From CAMFLJ01 sp965279255 (GTDB lineage: Bacteria > Actinomycetota > Acidimicrobiia > Acidimicrobiales > Acidimicrobilacustridaceae): a DNA stretch of 64,000 nucleotides. This document shows positions 60,308 to 64,000 of the stretch, in pieces (position 1 is the first letter of the stretch; every line of letters starts with the position of its first letter). The stretch spans positions 2,418,001 to 2,482,000 of the forward strand of contig OZ257146.1 in NCBI GenBank assembly GCA_965279255.1. Direction: 5' to 3'. The notes beneath the pieces are model-generated. The model was not told the origin of the DNA. It searched no databases and saw only the letters and a list, made by a program, of their open reading frames with translations. A program made the translations under genes and the position numbers.

Positions 60308-62008
60308 TCAGCGCCCGGTGGGGACCCCGCCGCCCGAGGGTGGCGAGAACGACCCACCCGACGGCAGCGTGAAGCCGCCCGTGCGGCTGCCGGCCCCCGA
60401 GGTCGAGCTGTTCGACGACGAGTCGGTGGCCGAGCCCGGCAACGCCTGGGAGAGGTCGGCGAGCACGACGATCTGACCGACCGACACGCCGTCGGTGATC
60501 TCGGTCCAGGCGCTCCCGACGGTCCCGACCGTCACCGACACGGTGGAGGTCGTGCCGCCGTCGAGGACGGTCACGGTCCGGCCGGTGTCGGTCGTGGTCA
60601 CCGCCGAGGTGGGCACCGCGGTGGCGGAGGCGACCTCGCCGGTCACGATCGTCGTGCGGGCCAGCCCGCCGTTGGGCAGGTCGACGTCAGGCTCGGTCAG
60701 GGCCAGCACGACGGTGTAGGTCGTCGAGGAGCCGCTCGACGAGCTCGGGACCCGCGAGATCTGGACGACCTGGGCCGCCAGCTCGGTCGTCGAGCCGTCG
60801 GCCACGACCCGGGCGGGCTGTCCCACCGACACGTGGGGAAGGTCGGTCACCGCCACCGACGTGGTGACCTCGTAGCCGCCCGCGCCCGACACCAGGATCG
60901 TGTCGGTCGAGGAGGCGGCGGAGACGCTGTCGCCCACGGCGATCCCGACCGAGGTGACCGTGCCCGAGATCGGGCTCACGACGGTCGCCTGGGCGAGGGC
61001 CTGCTCGGCGACGGTGACCTCGGTGGCGGCCGCGTCGACCGCCTTCTGGTAGGCGATGAGGTCGGCCGACGTCACCGACGAGCCCGACGAGCCCGAGGAC
61101 GGCGAGCCCGACGAGGTGCCGGTCGACGCGCCGCCCGAGGGCGCGCCCGACGACCCTGACGAGCTCGAGAGGAGCGCGTCGAGCTGGTTGACCGCCTGTT
61201 GCAGCGCGACCGCGTCGGCGGCCACGACCTGTTGCGCGGCGAGCGAGGCGGCCAGCGCGTCCTGGCAGGCCTGGTTGGAGGACCCCGATGCGAGCGTCGT
61301 CGAGGTCGAGGTGGTCGACGTGGCGACCGCGCTGTCCGGTGTGCATGCCGTGGTGCTGTCGGCGAGGGCCTGCTCGGCCGCGGCCAGGTCGACGTCGAGC
61401 TGGTGCTGGGCGGCGGCGACCGCCTGGCGGGCCGCGACCAGCTCGTCCGTCGCGGCCGAGGACGTGGAGGCCGCCGACGTCACCGCGCTGGACGCGGACG
61501 CCGCGGAGCTGACCGACGTGGCGCTCGCGGAGGAGGCTGAGGAAGCGGAGGGCGCGGAGCCACCGAGCCCACCGGCACCGGTCGTGGTCGCCTCGCCGTC
61601 GAGGCCCTTCTCGAGGGTCAGCTCGGCGCTGGCCAGCTTGGCTTCGGCCTGGTGCAGCGAGGCGGTCAACGACTCGGTGTCGAGGGAGGCGAGCACCTGG
61701 CCCGCCACCACCGTCGAGCCGACGGCGACGTCGACCGACGCCACCGTGCCCGCGACGGGGAAGGCGACCGCGGCCTGGTCGACCGGCTCGATGGTGCCCA
61801 CGCCGGTGAGCGTGCGCTGGACGTCCTCGGTGGAGACCACCGCGGTGCGGTAGCCGCCGCCGTCGGAGGCACTCGAGACCCCGGCGAAGGCCGCCACCGC
61901 CACCAGGACGGCGACTGCGGCTGCTCCGCCGATCAGGAGAGCGCGGCGACGGCGGTCGGTCGGCTCGGGACGGCCCCATGAGGGCAGGGGCACGTGTTCG
62001 TCGGTCAT
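60308..62008 (-). CDS. Membrane-fusion (MacA/HlyD-like) adaptor of an ABC exporter
   Basis: A 566-residue adaptor. A cytoplasmic head (1-23) and membrane anchor (about 24-42, ALLIGGAAAVAVLVAVAAF) are followed by the lipoyl/barrel-sandwich half FPVAGTVASVDVAVGSTVVAGQVLASL. Then comes a long helical-hairpin region broken by Ser/Ala-rich and Ser/Gly-rich low-complexity stretches (about 145-185 and 290-320), the second lipoyl half ATVVSPISGTVTSVGIAVGDSV and a beta-barrel domain. The tail is Ser/Gly/Pro-rich (PSGGGVPTGR). It links the MacB-like permease to the cell envelope. Gram-positive-type versions work without an outer-membrane channel. Confidence 0.88.
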   Translation of the reverse strand: MTDEHVPLPSWGRPEPTDRRRRALLIGGAAAVAVLVAVAAFAGVSSASDGGGYRTAVVSTEDVQRTLTGVGTIEPVDQAAVAFPVAGTVASVDVAVGSTVVAGQVLASLDTESLTASLHQAEAKLASAELTLEKGLDGEATTTGAGGLGGSAPSASSASSASATSVSSAASASSAVTSAASTSSAATDELVAARQAVAAAQHQLDVDLAAAEQALADSTTACTPDSAVATSTTSTSTTLASGSSNQACQDALAASLAAQQVVAADAVALQQAVNQLDALLSSSSGSSGAPSGGASTGTSSGSPSSGSSGSSVTSADLIAYQKAVDAAATEVTVAEQALAQATVVSPISGTVTSVGIAVGDSVSAASSTDTILVSGAGGYEVTTSVAVTDLPHVSVGQPARVVADGSTTELAAQVVQISRVPSSSSGSSTTYTVVLALTEPDVDLPNGGLARTTIVTGEVASATAVPTSAVTTTDTGRTVTVLDGGTTSTVSVTVGTVGSAWTEITDGVSVGQIVVLADLSQALPGSATDSSSNSSTSGAGSRTGGFTLPSGGSFSPPSGGGVPTGR

Positions 62009-62009
62009 G

Positions 62010-63245
62010 TCACTCGCTCCGGAGGGCGTCGATGGGGGTGAGACGGGCCGCCCGGGTGGCCGGGTAGACCCCGAAGAGCATCCCGATCCCGACCGAGAGG
62101 GCCACGGCCAGCACGGCCACCGCGGTCGACAGCTCGACCCTCGTGGTGCTGAGGGCGGGGATCACCACGGCCGCGATCACCGCGACGACCACCCCGAACA
62201 CGCCACCGGCGAAGCCGAGCAGGCCCGCTTCGGTGAGGAACTGGCGCCGGATGAGGGCGGGCCGGGCACCGATGGCCTTGCGGAGACCGATCTCCCGGAT
62301 CCGCTCCGAGACCGAGACCAGCATGATGTTCATCACGCCGATGCCGCCCACCACGAGCGACACGATGGCGATGCCGGCGAGCATCACCGTCATGGTCTGG
62401 TCGACCGAGGAGGCCGCCTCGAGGATCGACTGCTGGGTGGCGATGGAGAAGTCGGCGTCGTCGGCCGTCGGGATGCTGTGCAGCTGGAGCAGCAGCTGCT
62501 CGGACTCCTGGTAGGCGGCCGAGAGCGTGCCTTCGGAGGTCGCCTTGACGTAGATCGACGACACCGACTCCCGGCTGGCACCACCCACCAGGCGCTGGTT
62601 GTACGTCGAGACCGGGACGATCGCCATGTCGTCGTTGCTGGCGGTGTCGGTGGAGCTGACCGACGGCAGCACACCGACGACGGTGAGGGTGACCCCGTTG
62701 ACCGAGACGGTCTGGCCGAGCGCCGAGGTGGTGGACCCGAACAGCTCGTCGGCCGTGTCGGGACCGATCACGACCACCGCCGCGGCGTCCTCCTCGTCGG
62801 CGGCGGTGAGGAAGCGCCCGTCGACGACCTCGCGGCTGCGGACCTGCTCCCACGACGGTGTCGTGCCCAGCAGCGTGGTCGTCCAGGTGGTGGTCTCCCA
62901 GGTGAGCTCCGTCGAGGTCGACGAGGTCGGCGCGACCGCCTCGACGTCGGGGGCCACCACGGGGTCGGCCAGCGCCTCGGCGTCGCTCAGCGTCAGGGTC
63001 GAGGCGGTGCCGAAGCCGCCCCGCACCCCCGAGCTGGACGTGCTGCTGCCCGGCGAGATCACCAGGATGTTGGTGCCGAGGGCGTTCACCTCGTCCTGCA
63101 CCTGCGCCCGCGCGCCGTCGCCGAGGCCGACGGTGAGGATCACCGCGGTGATCCCGACGAGGATGCCGAGGGTGGTGAGGGCCGACCGGAGGCGATGGCT
63201 GCGGATCGCCTCCGTGGCCGTGCGCACCACGTCGCCCGCCCTCAT
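62010..63245 (-). CDS. MacB/FtsX-type ABC permease
   Basis: A 411-residue MacB-type permease. Helix 1 (about 21-42), a large extracytoplasmic MacB core domain (about 43-285), then three helices (about 290-390) with the conserved loop MNIMLVSVSERIREIGLRKAIGA after the second. It ends RAARLTPIDALRSE, the standard MacB tail. It does not translocate like a classic pump but transmits force across the membrane. The ATG at 63245 overlaps the ATPase stop by 4 bases; its own stop lies one base before the adaptor start. Confidence 0.92.
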   Translation of the reverse strand: MRAGDVVRTATEAIRSHRLRSALTTLGILVGITAVILTVGLGDGARAQVQDEVNALGTNILVISPGSSTSSSGVRGGFGTASTLTLSDAEALADPVVAPDVEAVAPTSSTSTELTWETTTWTTTLLGTTPSWEQVRSREVVDGRFLTAADEEDAAAVVVIGPDTADELFGSTTSALGQTVSVNGVTLTVVGVLPSVSSTDTASNDDMAIVPVSTYNQRLVGGASRESVSSIYVKATSEGTLSAAYQESEQLLLQLHSIPTADDADFSIATQQSILEAASSVDQTMTVMLAGIAIVSLVVGGIGVMNIMLVSVSERIREIGLRKAIGARPALIRRQFLTEAGLLGFAGGVFGVVVAVIAAVVIPALSTTRVELSTAVAVLAVALSVGIGMLFGVYPATRAARLTPIDALRSE

Positions 63246-63964
63246 GCTCGGGCCCTTCCCGTGTCGGCGGCCGCCGGGGCCGGGCCGGGGTCGACGACCT
63301 CGCCGTCACGGATGTGCACCGTACGGCCGGCGCGGGCCGCGACGTCGTCCTCGTGGGTGATGAGCACGACGGTGCGCCCGGCGTCGTGGAGCTCGTCGAG
63401 GAGGGCGAGCACGTCGGCCGTCGACGTCGAGTCGAGGTTGCCGGTGGGCTCGTCGGCGAGGATGAGCTCGGGCTCGGTGACCAGGGCGCGGGCCACCGCG
63501 ACCCGCTGCTGCTGGCCGCCGGACAGCTCGCCGGGCCGGTGGTCGGCCCGGTCGCCGAGGCCGACCTGGTCGAGGGCGGCGAGCGCCCGCTCCCTCCGCT
63601 CGGCCGGCGCCATGCCGGCGTAGACGAGCGGGAGCTCCACGTTGCGCCACGCCGAGAGGTAGGCGAGCAGGTTGAACTGCTGGAACACGAAGCCGATCAG
63701 CCGGTTCCGCACCAGGGCGAGGTCGCTCTCCCCGAGGCCACCGACGTCGTGGCCGGCGAGGACGTACTCCCCCGCGGTGGGCACGTCGAGGCAGCCGATG
63801 ATGTGCATGAGCGTCGACTTGCCCGATCCGGACGGCCCGACGACGGCGACCATCTCGCCGGTCCCGATGGTGAGGTCGACGCCCCGCAGGGCCGCCACCT
63901 CGATCTCGCCGAGGGAGTAGGTCTTGGTCACGCCGCGGAGGTCGATGACAGGCGTGTCAGCCAC
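63242..63964 (-). CDS. MacB-type ABC ATPase (LolD-like)
   Basis: A 240-residue ATPase. Walker A GPSGSGKSTLMHIIGCLD (about 43-60), the signature LSGGQQQRVAVARAL (about 144-158) and Walker B LILADEPTGNLDS. The sequence RLIGFVFQQFNLL is typical of the LolD/MacB group. Its GTG at 63964 overlaps the stop of another gene that runs off the window. It forms the motor of the exporter with the permease and adaptor. Confidence 0.93.
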   Translation of the reverse strand: MADTPVIDLRGVTKTYSLGEIEVAALRGVDLTIGTGEMVAVVGPSGSGKSTLMHIIGCLDVPTAGEYVLAGHDVGGLGESDLALVRNRLIGFVFQQFNLLAYLSAWRNVELPLVYAGMAPAERRERALAALDQVGLGDRADHRPGELSGGQQQRVAVARALVTEPELILADEPTGNLDSTSTADVLALLDELHDAGRTVVLITHEDDVAARAGRTVHIRDGEVVDPGPAPAAADTGRARA

Positions 63965-64000
63965 CGGTGGGCCCCCCGCCGCTCGGGATGGAGATGCCGG
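63957..64000 (-). CDS. 3' end of an upstream gene, possibly a second adaptor
   Basis: Only the last 13 codons are inside: GISIPSGGGPTGG then TGA, overlapping the ATPase start by 8 bases. The tail resembles the adaptor C-terminus further along the operon (PSGGGVPTGR), so a paralogous Ser/Gly-tailed adaptor or other envelope protein is possible. It is too short for firm assignment. Confidence 0.45.
   Translation of the reverse strand, partial: GISIPSGGGPTGG

Overview
The window is very GC-rich, densely packed actinobacterial chromosome. Four things point to an aerobic, steroid- or isoprenoid-degrading actinomycete: several F420-type luciferase-like oxidoreductases, a mycothiol-type DinB/maleylpyruvate isomerase homologue, three bacterial P450s, and genes matching the mycobacterial/rhodococcal KstR2 branch for the last steroid rings. 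The gene order differs from Mycobacterium, and a SipW/camelysin locus is present. My inference is a member of the Acidimicrobiia or a related non-mycobacterial lineage; no rRNA or tRNA is present to test this.

Region by region. 1-5.9 kb: P450, luciferase-like oxidoreductase, molybdopterin oxidoreductase and class III CoA-transferase, all on the plus strand. 6-11.7 kb: an ECF sigma factor with a membrane-anchored partner, then small proteins of poorly known function. 11.8-15.8 kb: minus-strand operon echA20-ipdA-ipdB-ipdC-maoC, the steroid C/D-ring opening enzymes. 15.9-18.2 kb: SDR and a kinase-like phosphotransferase. 18.3-21.3 kb: minus-strand operon fadE30-like, ipdF, quinone-oxidoreductase-like. 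21.4-22.7 kb: a complete IS30-family element. 22.8-25 kb: amidohydrolase and P450. 25.2-32.4 kb: a branched-chain-type ABC importer with a fused permease and two paralogous binding lipoproteins. 32.6-37.1 kb: cyclase, SDR, alcohol dehydrogenase and aldehyde dehydrogenase. 37.2-43.8 kb: fasciclin lipoprotein, a three-gene overlapping set (EthD, phosphotransferase, DUF7064-like), SnoaL-like protein, luciferase-like enzyme and an amidohydrolase. 44-48 kb: two near-identical SipW-type secreted proteins flanking a signal peptidase fused to an NHL propeller, then an atypical response regulator. 48.8-53.1 kb: TetR, P450 and a heteromeric-looking acyl-CoA dehydrogenase pair. 53.3-54.7 kb: two SDRs. 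54.8-55.7 kb: an AbiEi/DUF559 nuclease-like gene bracketed by hairpin repeats. 55.9-60.3 kb: a five-gene oxidoreductase operon. 60.3-64 kb: MacA/MacB-type ABC export operon, cut by the window end.

Two regulatory threads tie the catabolic genes together. A 17-bp palindrome (TCTGACG-N3-CGTCAGA) lies in front of seven transcription units scattered over 57 kb. A different 14-bp motif (CCAACGAWCGTTTG) lies in front of two P450 genes, one of them beside a TetR gene. The most unusual candidate systems are the SipW peptidase-NHL fusion with its two putative substrates, and the nuclease-like gene framed by REPIN-like hairpins.
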